In this document: piece after piece, positions 7,028 through 12,353 of the stretch
How positions within the stretch are numbered: position 1 is the stretch's first letter
Layout of the letters: the number at the start of each line of letters is the position of its first letter
Source: Candidatus Bathyarchaeota archaeon
Lineage (GTDB): Archaea; Thermoproteota; Bathyarchaeia; 40CM-2-53-6; RBG-13-38-9
NCBI GenBank assembly: GCA_007050885.1
Contig: SMYQ01000298.1
Location: forward strand, 1-12,413
Length of the DNA stretch: 12,413 nucleotides
Reading direction: 5' to 3'
Notes under the pieces: generated by a model
What the model was told of the DNA's origin: nothing
Database searches by the model: none
The model's input: only the letters and a program-made list of their open reading frames with translations
Translations under genes and position numbers: made by a program

Positions 7028-7069
7028 TATACGTGTATACGTTTAAAGGTTAGTGGCTCGCATCTGCGA
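7028..7069. promoter_or_regulatory. RuvC-like gene promoter with tandem repeat and palindrome (candidate operators)
   Basis: On the minus strand CTTTAAACG (7050-7042) is a TATA-like box about 27 bp upstream of the ATG at 7017. Between it and the start are two direct copies of TATACGT (7028-7034 and 7036-7042), one helical turn or less apart. Just upstream of the TATA box, TCGCA-TC-TGCGA (7058-7069) is a perfect inverted repeat. Both sit where an archaeal repressor or activator would bind. Functional assignment is inferred. Confidence 0.4.
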
Positions 7070-7129
7070 TTTCTTTCCGGATAACTTTGTAGCACATTCT
7101 TTTCTGAGCATAACAGTTCAAGGGCAAAC

Positions 7130-7137
7130 GTTTAAGC
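7130..7137 (+). promoter_or_regulatory. Probable TATA box of radB-carS
   Basis: GTTTAAGC (7130-7137) is a TATA-like box preceded by a purine-rich GGGCAAAC. Its centre is about 42 bp before the radB ATG at 7176, predicting a leader of about 15-20 nt. Confidence 0.4.
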
Positions 7138-7175
7138 GCAAAACAGATTATTAGTTTGAAGTTCATACTCCTTGG

Positions 7176-7886
7176 ATGTGCATTAGCGTGATAAAAAAAG
7201 TCTTAACTGGCTGTAATTGCATCGATAACAAACTAAGCGGTGGAATATCTCCAGGAACTGTTACCCTAATTTACGGAGAACCCGAAACAGGAAAGTCAAC
7301 GTTAGCGATGCAGTGTGCAGTAGAATGCGCGATCCAAGGTTACAAAACATTATTCATAGATTGCGACAACACATTCTCCGCTAAAAGGCTCTCGCAGGTG
7401 GCAGCGGGAAAATTCGAAAAAATCGCCCAACTCATTATTCTTGTGAAACCAGTCGACTTCAAAGAGCAAACAGCCCTTATAGACCGCATCGAAGAGTACA
7501 CAGCCAAAAACTTCGGCTTGGTAGTGATTGATACCTTCAATTCTCTGTACAGGGCTAAAATTGCTGAGTCTTCTAGAAAAGCATTCGGCGTAAATCGCGA
7601 GCTGAACCGGCAACTAGCTATTCTAGCGCAAACAGCAAAAACAAGAAAACTGCAGGTGATAATAACAAGCCAAGTGCGAAGCATTTTCAACGAACCCTAC
7701 ATTAGCGTGGCACCAGTTGCCACCAGAGTTTTAAAATTCTGGGCTGACACAATAGTTGCCATGAAACCCACGGAAAATCCACAAACGATCAAAGCTGTGA
7801 TTGAAGCGAAAGGCAAGAAAAATCAAGAAGAACCCTGCTACTTAAGAATAGACGAAACTGGAATACATGATTGCCCGTTCAGTTAG
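7176..7886 (+). CDS. radB: RadB, archaeal RecA/Rad51 paralogue
   Basis: RadB is a small RecA-fold ATPase thought to assist or regulate RadA in homologous recombination. The 236-residue protein is the RecA core alone, with no N-terminal helix-hairpin-helix domain, as expected for RadB. Seen features are TGCNCIDNKLSGGISPGTVT (11-30), Walker A GEPETGKST (34-42), Walker B LVVIDTF (115-121), RELNRQLAILAQTAK (141-155) and TSQVR (164-168), all in RadB order. The ATG at 7176 keeps the standard spacing to the TGCxxID motif. It is followed 14 bp later by carS in the same direction, so the two are likely co-transcribed. It is divergent from the RuvC-like gene across a 158-bp regulatory region. A KaiC-type ATPase is the main alternative, but the motif set favours RadB. 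Confidence 0.9.
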   Translation: MCISVIKKVLTGCNCIDNKLSGGISPGTVTLIYGEPETGKSTLAMQCAVECAIQGYKTLFIDCDNTFSAKRLSQVAAGKFEKIAQLIILVKPVDFKEQTALIDRIEEYTAKNFGLVVIDTFNSLYRAKIAESSRKAFGVNRELNRQLAILAQTAKTRKLQVIITSQVRSIFNEPYISVAPVATRVLKFWADTIVAMKPTENPQTIKAVIEAKGKKNQEEPCYLRIDETGIHDCPFS

Positions 7887-7900
7887 TGATGGTTGATTAA

Positions 7901-8395
7901 ATGGATATTGCTCTATTAATTGTTGAGGCGTTAAAATTTATATTTCCCGCCTACTGCGCAAACGCGGCACCAGTACTTGTCGGCGGCGGACTCGTAATGG
8001 ATTTTGGAAAAAACTTTATTGACGGGAAACGAGTTTTAGGGAACAACAAGACTTTCAGAGGCTTTTTTTTCGGTTTAGCAATAGGTATAGCGGTTGGATT
8101 AGTTGAGTCGATGCTTTTTAATTATTCTTTTTTATTTAGCTTGTTTACGCCTCTTGGCGCACTCTTAGGAGATTTGACCGCCGCGTTTCTGAAAAGACGA
8201 TTAGGAATTGCGCCGGGGGGTTTGCTTCCGATTGTAGATCAAGTTGACTTTGTGGTAGGCGCCATTGTTTTCGCGTTGCCTTTGGCGATGGTGTACTGGG
8301 AGCTAGCAGTTGCAGCTCTCGTAATCACGCCGCCCATTCACTTACTTATGAACGTCGGTGCATACAAGTTGAAATTGAAAAAAAATCCTTGGTGA
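7901..8395 (+). CDS. carS: CDP-archaeol synthase (DUF46)
   Basis: Transfers CMP from CTP to 2,3-di-O-geranylgeranylglyceryl phosphate, giving CDP-archaeol, the activated precursor of archaeal polar lipids, in the cytoplasmic membrane. The 164-residue protein has about five hydrophobic spans. Signature segments are PAYCANAAPVLVGGG (16-30), DFGKNFIDGKRVLGNNKTFRG (34-54), LGDLTAAFLKRRLGI (89-103) and LPIVDQVDFVVGA (108-120), the polar and acidic loops expected of this CdsA-related active site. Length is typical. The start ATG at 7901 follows radB by 14 bp with a GGTTGAT purine-rich motif in the gap. It ends 4 bp from the convergent membrane protein gene. Family identity is strong. Confidence 0.93.
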   Translation: MDIALLIVEALKFIFPAYCANAAPVLVGGGLVMDFGKNFIDGKRVLGNNKTFRGFFFGLAIGIAVGLVESMLFNYSFLFSLFTPLGALLGDLTAAFLKRRLGIAPGGLLPIVDQVDFVVGAIVFALPLAMVYWELAVAALVITPPIHLLMNVGAYKLKLKKNPW

Positions 8396-8399
8396 AAGG

Positions 8400-8819
8400 T
8401 CATCTACCAAGTTTAATCAGGATTGCGTCTTCTAGGAATATGTACGCTAGAAGCAAGAGCGTCACGCCTATGACTAGCATCATGTATGCCTGTCTTGGTT
8501 TGTAGGCGTATTTGGTGCTTTGGTATATAGCCAATAAGCCAACGAAACCAATTGCGTAGAGCATGACTGCTATAACGCTGTCGGATATGAATTGTTCTCC
8601 AAGGTCGGGATATATGAAGATAAATCCGCTCGGTGTGTAAAATGCGGGAAGAGGTTCTGATATGATGGTATATAATCCTCCACCGAAAAGAAAAATGGCA
8701 TAGGCAAGTACTACTACGGAGATAGCAAGAGACGAAGGTTTTGTGGTTGAAATTTTGTCGAACAGTCGACGCAGCGAAAAAGAAGTTGATGATGCTCGTT
8801 TCTTAAATTTTTTTGACAT
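8400..8819 (-). CDS. Three-span membrane protein resembling the C-terminal part of OST3/OST6
   Basis: From the preferred ATG at 8819 the protein has 139 residues: a basic N-terminus (1-25), span 1 (about 31-53), an outside loop with EPLPAFYTPSGF (55-66) and LGEQF (73-77), span 2 (about 81-101), a short basic loop, and span 3 (about 113-133). The order matches what I recall of the last three spans of OST3/OST6 (human TUSC3/MAGT1): a G-rich end of the first span leading to I..PP, then QF..E/D before the next span. OST3/6 are accessory subunits of the N-glycan oligosaccharyltransferase. The thioredoxin domain and one span are missing. An ATG at 8834 would add five residues but has no RBS, while GAGG lies 9 nt before 8819. 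It overlaps the upstream zinc-protein gene by 17 bp. Homology is inferred from memory. Confidence 0.55.
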   Translation of the reverse strand: MSKKFKKRASSTSFSLRRLFDKISTTKPSSLAISVVVLAYAIFLFGGGLYTIISEPLPAFYTPSGFIFIYPDLGEQFISDSVIAVMLYAIGFVGLLAIYQSTKYAYKPRQAYMMLVIGVTLLLLAYIFLEDAILIKLGR

Positions 8820-9039
8820 TTCTTGTTTCCTCATTTGTAATTAAGTAGCTGGCTACTTCTTTAATCCATTCTCCTGTTAAAGGGTTTTGCTCTATCTCAC
8901 TTAAATATCCTCTCCAAGAAATCTTTAAGGCCTTTCTCCAGTAATCATACTTCTCAACAATATTCTTGTAAGCTTTCAAGTGTATTTGACAGAATTTTTC
9001 TGTTACGGCTTTTCTTCGGCAAATTTTGCAATTCAACAC
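8803..9039 (-). CDS. Small CxxC...CxxH zinc-binding-type protein, unknown function
   Basis: The 78-residue protein begins with CKIC (4-7) and FCQIH (16-20), giving a C4/C7/C17/H20 set that could bind one zinc ion. The rest is helical with aromatic conserved-looking stretches, EKYDYWRKALKISWRGYLSEI (29-49) and NPLTGEWIKEVASYLI (52-67). It resembles small conserved archaeal hypothetical proteins, but I cannot name a family. The start is GTG at 9039, preceded by AGGAAGAG. The TAA stop overlaps the start of the OST3/6-like gene, so the pair should be translationally coupled. The hydrophilic sequence has no signal peptide and should be cytoplasmic, possibly binding nucleic acid or protein. Confidence 0.75.
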   Translation of the reverse strand: MLNCKICRRKAVTEKFCQIHLKAYKNIVEKYDYWRKALKISWRGYLSEIEQNPLTGEWIKEVASYLITNEETRNVKKI

Positions 9040-9105
9040 GTTTCTCTTCCTTGACTGATTGTTGGAAAGATGATTCCTGATATTATGTGGTTTTTTCTGT
9101 GCCCT

Positions 9106-9118
9106 ATTATTTATAGAT
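9106..9118. promoter_or_regulatory. AT-rich TATA-like element in the divergent region 9040-9196
   Basis: TATTATTTATAGA on the given strand reads TCTATAAATAATA on the other, so either face can serve as a TATA box. It lies about 70 bp upstream of the zinc-protein start (9039, minus) and about 80 bp upstream of the microprotein GTG (9197, plus). Both distances are long, so one or both leaders would be 40-60 nt. The rest of this 157-bp gap shows nothing else convincing. Confidence 0.35.
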
Positions 9119-9196
9119 TCTATTTAAGGGTCAGCTGAGGTCTGTTTTGCTGCTCGTTAAAGACTATACCCCCCTTACTCAAAGGCTGGAATCAAA

Positions 9197-9340
9197 GTGG
9201 AATTATCGTTTGATAGGTTTGCGACTATGAGAATACCATTACTTGCAGTAGCTACAGTAGTAACGTCTGTCAGTTTTGTCATAGGCCTACTTATCGCTCG
9301 AAAACTCAGAAAAGAAAAAAGTGATTCTATGAGAAGATGA
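9197..9340 (+). CDS. Single-span membrane microprotein (47 aa, or 37 aa from the internal ATG)
   Basis: From GTG at 9197 the frame encodes 47 residues; an in-frame ATG at 9227 would give 37. The core is a hydrophobic span, roughly residues 12-33 of the longer form (PLLAVATVVTSVSFVIGLLI), followed by the basic tail ARKLRKEKSDSMRR. The positive-inside rule predicts a cytoplasmic C-terminus. The design parallels the 35-residue protein encoded at 3431-3538, which ends SRRRKEKDA. Ribosome-binding signals are weak for both starts (GGCTGGA before GTG, AGG before ATG), so the start is undecided. It lies 50 bp upstream of nadC, which has its own promoter box. No known family is recognised. A chance frame is possible, but span plus basic tail is a coherent protein design. 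Confidence 0.45.
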   Translation: MELSFDRFATMRIPLLAVATVVTSVSFVIGLLIARKLRKEKSDSMRR

Positions 9341-9357
9341 TAGGCCAGCAGAAGTAA

Positions 9358-9368
9358 GTGTTTTAAAC
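9358..9368 (+). promoter_or_regulatory. TATA box of nadC (leaderless start)
   Basis: GTGTTTTAAAC is centred about 28 bp before the nadC ATG at 9391. This is the distance from TATA box to transcription start in archaea, so the mRNA probably starts at or next to the ATG. No Shine-Dalgarno is seen, which agrees. Confidence 0.5.
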
Positions 9369-9390
9369 CTAAAGTATAAAAGTAAAAATC

Positions 9391-10248
9391 ATGTTCATGC
9401 CGCGTAAGATTCTGGAAGAAAAACTAAAGCAGATATTAGCCGAGGATGTTGGAGAGGGAGACGTGACCTCAGTGGCTGTTGTTCCCGATGGGTTAAAGGT
9501 TGAGGCTGTGGTAGTTGCGAAGGAAACAGGAATAATGGCTGGAATCGAAGAAACCGTGATTTTTGGGGAGAGCCTTGGTCTAAGTGTTAAGGCACAAGTT
9601 GCAGACGGCGACGAAGTTAGAAGCGATAATGTAGTTTTGAAGATTTCTGGAAACGCTAGGGTTATTCTTTCGGCTGAGCGAACAATTTTGAATTTGCTCT
9701 CACGTATGAGTGGCATCGCCACAGCAACGCGGAGACTTGTTGAAAAGTTACGCAAAGCCAATTTGAGGACGAAGGTGGCAGCCACGCGTAAAACGGCACC
9801 AGGGTTGCTCTATTTTGACAAGAAAGCCGTGTTAGTCGGCGGCGGTGATCCACATAGGCTACGCTTGGACGACATGATTCTATTGAAGGATAACCACGTT
9901 GTAGTAGCTGGAAGTGTCGAGAACGCAGTGAAAAAAGCCAAAGCTGCTGCATTGTGCAAGAAAATAGAAGCAGAAGTCACTAGCGTAGAGGATAGTTTGA
10001 AGGCAGCGGAAGCTGGCGCGGACATAGTTATGCTGGATAATTTCTCTCCGAAACAAGTCAAGGAGGCTGTTGAAGCGCTTAAGAAGTCAGGGTTTTTTGG
10101 AAAAGTATTGTTGGAAGTTAGTGGCGGAATCACCGAGCAGAACTTGCTGGAGTACGCTTCGGCGCAAGTTGACGTTATAAGTATGGGTGAGTTGACTCAT
10201 AGCGTCAAAGCGTTAGACATCAGCTTGGAAATCATCGCCACAAAATAG
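9391..10248 (+). CDS. nadC: Quinolinate phosphoribosyltransferase (nicotinate-nucleotide pyrophosphorylase)
   Basis: Converts quinolinate and PRPP to nicotinate mononucleotide, CO2 and pyrophosphate, the step joining de novo quinolinate synthesis to the NAD pathway. The 285-residue protein is full length. Recognisable segments are EDVGEGDVTS (18-27), KETGIMAG (44-51), RTILNLLSRMSGIAT (97-111), ATRKTAPGLL (131-140), GGGDPHRLRLDDMILLKDNH (150-169), EAEVTSVEDSL (193-203), GADIVMLDN (209-217), EVSGGIT (242-248) and ISMGELTH (263-270), covering the N-terminal alpha/beta domain and the PRPP-binding barrel. ATG at 9391 is favoured over ATG at 9397 because a TTTTAAA box lies 28 bp upstream. A T5 run follows the stop directly. 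It stands as a single gene; nadA and nadB are not in the window. Confidence 0.96.
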   Translation: MFMPRKILEEKLKQILAEDVGEGDVTSVAVVPDGLKVEAVVVAKETGIMAGIEETVIFGESLGLSVKAQVADGDEVRSDNVVLKISGNARVILSAERTILNLLSRMSGIATATRRLVEKLRKANLRTKVAATRKTAPGLLYFDKKAVLVGGGDPHRLRLDDMILLKDNHVVVAGSVENAVKKAKAAALCKKIEAEVTSVEDSLKAAEAGADIVMLDNFSPKQVKEAVEALKKSGFFGKVLLEVSGGITEQNLLEYASAQVDVISMGELTHSVKALDISLEIIATK

Positions 10249-10253
10249 TTTTT
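10249..10253 (+). terminator. T5 tract immediately after the nadC stop
   Basis: Five T follow the TAG stop of nadC inside the 10-bp gap before the convergent gene. It may be a minimal U-tract terminator; further stops for the transcript would have to lie inside the opposing gene. Confidence 0.3.
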
Positions 10254-10258
10254 CACAT

Positions 10259-10951
10259 TTAATTCCCAAGAATCAGCAAAATAAGCACTAATATGTTCAC
10301 TGAGGAATGGGTAATAACCGCTACTATATAGGAATTCCAATGGTGATAAACATAACCCAGAACCAGCCCCGCGGACAAAGCTGAGAGTATATAGACCAAT
10401 TGTGGGTCAAAATGGAAAAGCCCGAAAACAAACGCAGAAGTTAAAACAGCTGGCATAAACGAGAACCGGCGCGTCAGAGTGCTCTGAAGAAAACCCCTGA
10501 ACGCAAACTCTTCACAGATCCCCGCCAAAGCCAAAGCAGTCGCCACATAGAAAAGTCCCATAGGATAAGCGGCAAGCTCAGTTATCATAGTGTTTGATTC
10601 AATAACGGCTTGGCTCTCGCCGAAAATTATTAAGAGCACCGCAGAAACAGACAGGTTTACAGAGAGCAGTATCGCTCCGGAAACGAATCCCCACAGTACC
10701 AGTTTAGGATTAACATCTAATCCGACGTAACGCTTAACGTCAACGCCTTTATACAGCAAGTATCCAAGTGGCACAAGCAGTATAATTAGTTCGGAAAGTA
10801 CCAAAGACAGACCTTTATCCAGTGTAATGTAAAATAAGCCACCTAGAAGCATAGTCAAAATGAAGGTTACCACAATAACCAGAACAGCATCAACAGTGGA
10901 CACGGGAACAACTTTTTCTTGTTGCACAGGACGTTCTTCATTCAACTTCAA
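10259..10951 (-). CDS. CPBP-family (CAAX-like, ABI) intramembrane metalloprotease
   Basis: The 230-residue protein has about seven to eight hydrophobic spans and the three CPBP motifs: EEFAFR (147-152, E147/E148/R152), FGLFH (176-180, H180) and HSSVN (215-219, H215/N219). These residues form the glutamate-type intramembrane active site of the Rce1/CPBP group, so it is likely catalytic, but the substrate is unknown; family members process prenylated proteins, bacteriocins or membrane regulators. Translation appears to start at TTG (10951), with GAGGAT just upstream (10961-10956). It follows the DUF4152 gene by 29 bp as the last gene of a minus-strand operon and ends 10 bp from convergent nadC. 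Nothing nearby shows a peptide substrate. Confidence 0.88.
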   Translation of the reverse strand: MKLNEERPVQQEKVVPVSTVDAVLVIVVTFILTMLLGGLFYITLDKGLSLVLSELIILLVPLGYLLYKGVDVKRYVGLDVNPKLVLWGFVSGAILLSVNLSVSAVLLIIFGESQAVIESNTMITELAAYPMGLFYVATALALAGICEEFAFRGFLQSTLTRRFSFMPAVLTSAFVFGLFHFDPQLVYILSALSAGLVLGYVYHHWNSYIVAVITHSSVNILVLILLILGN

Positions 10952-10980
10952 TCAATCCTCGAACTAAATAATTGCCCAAC

Positions 10981-11685
10981 TTATTTCTTTAGTTTTACTT
11001 GTAAAGCGCGAAAACCTCTGGCACACGGATTCAAGGTTTCCACCATATTAACTTTGCCTAAAACACCTTCAGTGTCTTCAGCGTACCCTCGAACGTCATG
11101 CTCCGAAGCAATAAGCGAATGCAAATATAATCTTCTCCCAGTCATGCAGGGCTGACATCTAGAAGGCAAACCCAACAGCAACTCTTCTTTTTCCTCCAAT
11201 GCTTGCCCACAAGCAATCAAAACAGCCTCAGCGGCAGCCGTCAACTCCGCAACTCTAACGGGAATACTCTCTTTGCCGATAGCCAACACGTCCAACCCAT
11301 ACACCCGTTTGATTTCACTAGCAACCTTGCGTAGCCGAGGCAACAACCGTAAGAGATGCTGTCGTGCCTTGCTGGAAATTCTCATGTTTGACAACTGAAT
11401 TGGAGATAAGTCTTCGAGCGGCAAGGAGCCCAAGGACAAGTCCAAATGCACAACGTCTGCTTTTACGCTACCCAGCAGGTCCCTACAAAGCTCAACCTCG
11501 CCTACTATCACCTCATACCCGTTTTTTGCTTCCTTGAAAATCGATTTGACCAACCGCGAGTGTGCCTCCCTGTATGGTTTTTCAACCAACACCGAAGCTG
11601 AGGCAACAAGGTACAACGGCGTAAATTCCTCGTTAAGTATCGCCACCGACGAATCCGCCGATATAATTCTCAAATGTCTCACCAT
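10981..11685 (-). CDS. DUF4152 family protein, PfuExo I-like single-strand exonuclease candidate
   Basis: This 234-residue protein matches my recollection of archaeal DUF4152 proteins, whose Pyrococcus furiosus member (PF2046, PfuExo I) has an RNase H-like fold and was reported as a single-strand 3'-5' exonuclease. Visible conserved-looking segments are RIISADSSVAIL (6-17, D11), VGEVELCRDLL (61-71, E64), VVHLDLSLGSLPLEDLS (78-94, D82), LDVLAIGKESIPVRVAELTA (131-150, E139 and E147) and a late CQPC (177-180). The acidic residues could form a metal site. The sequence is soluble with no signal peptide. ATG at 11685 lies 23 bp after rlmE with no clear Shine-Dalgarno, so it is in the rlmE operon and perhaps reinitiated. 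The family call is from memory; function in this organism is inferred. Confidence 0.78.
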   Translation of the reverse strand: MVRHLRIISADSSVAILNEEFTPLYLVASASVLVEKPYREAHSRLVKSIFKEAKNGYEVIVGEVELCRDLLGSVKADVVHLDLSLGSLPLEDLSPIQLSNMRISSKARQHLLRLLPRLRKVASEIKRVYGLDVLAIGKESIPVRVAELTAAAEAVLIACGQALEEKEELLLGLPSRCQPCMTGRRLYLHSLIASEHDVRGYAEDTEGVLGKVNMVETLNPCARGFRALQVKLKK

Positions 11686-11708
11686 TTCAATATATGAGGC
11701 GATTGAGA

Positions 11709-12353
11709 TTAGCTTTGCTCTTCAGCTAAGTTTGCAGTTTTCAAGTTCATTGCCAAAAGATACATTTCAGAGCTTTTGGCGCGGCTTGCCTTCGGCTTTA
11801 TGACCTTGACAACCTCAAAATGCTTCTTAACCGTTTTAACAAAGCCCGGTAGCATGTTGCCTTCAAACACCTTGGCAAAAAAGTTCCCGGAAGGACGCAG
11901 AATGCGCAATGCGATTCCTAACGCTTGAGCCGCTAGGTCTATCTGCCGTGCATTATCAACTTCCCATATTCCCGAAATGTTCGGCGACGCGTCTGAAAGC
12001 ACGATATCAGCTTTCCGAGGCAGAAAGTCCACAATTTGCTGAAGTGTTTCAGGCTCAGTGAAGTCTCCAACAATCGTTCGCACGTACTCTTGAGGGAAAG
12101 GCGAGATCGGTTTCAAGTCCACGCCTAAAACAAAACCGGTCTTGCCAACAATTTTCCTAGCTGCTTGAATCCAACCACCTGGGGCCGCTCCCAAGTCAAC
12201 TACAACGTTGCCTTTACGTATGAAATGATACTTGTTTGCCGTTTGAGAAAGCTTGTAAGTCGCTCTTGAGCGATAGTTTTCAGCTTTAGCCTTTTGGTAG
12301 TAGTAATCACGTTTTCTATCTTGGATCCAGGCTTTTGGCAAAAGAATCGTCAC
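11709..12353 (-). CDS. rlmE: RlmE/FtsJ-type rRNA 2'-O-methyltransferase
   Basis: SAM-dependent enzyme that 2'-O-methylates a uridine in the 23S rRNA A-loop (bacterial U2552 equivalent). The 214-residue protein shows YRSRATYKL (27-35), the SAM site VVDLGAAPGGW (51-61), VLSDASPNISG (118-128), FAKVFEG (159-165) and RAKSSEMYLLA (191-201). The catalytic tetrad K34-D121-K161-E196 is complete. Start choice: GTG at 12353 is the longest plausible start, but the TTG at 12341 has a good GGTGA Shine-Dalgarno 8 nt upstream and gives an N-terminus (MPKAWIQDRKRDYYY) closer to family norms. The two differ by four residues. It heads the operon with DUF4152 and the CPBP protease as seen in this window. A few archaeal FtsJ proteins target tRNA, but this length fits RlmE. 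Confidence 0.94.
   Translation of the reverse strand: MTILLPKAWIQDRKRDYYYQKAKAENYRSRATYKLSQTANKYHFIRKGNVVVDLGAAPGGWIQAARKIVGKTGFVLGVDLKPISPFPQEYVRTIVGDFTEPETLQQIVDFLPRKADIVLSDASPNISGIWEVDNARQIDLAAQALGIALRILRPSGNFFAKVFEGNMLPGFVKTVKKHFEVVKVIKPKASRAKSSEMYLLAMNLKTANLAEEQS

Noticed and set aside
9369..9952. Minus-strand frames opposite nadC
   Set aside because: Low-complexity Ser/Thr/Ala composition typical of antisense readings; nadC on the other strand has complete family motifs.
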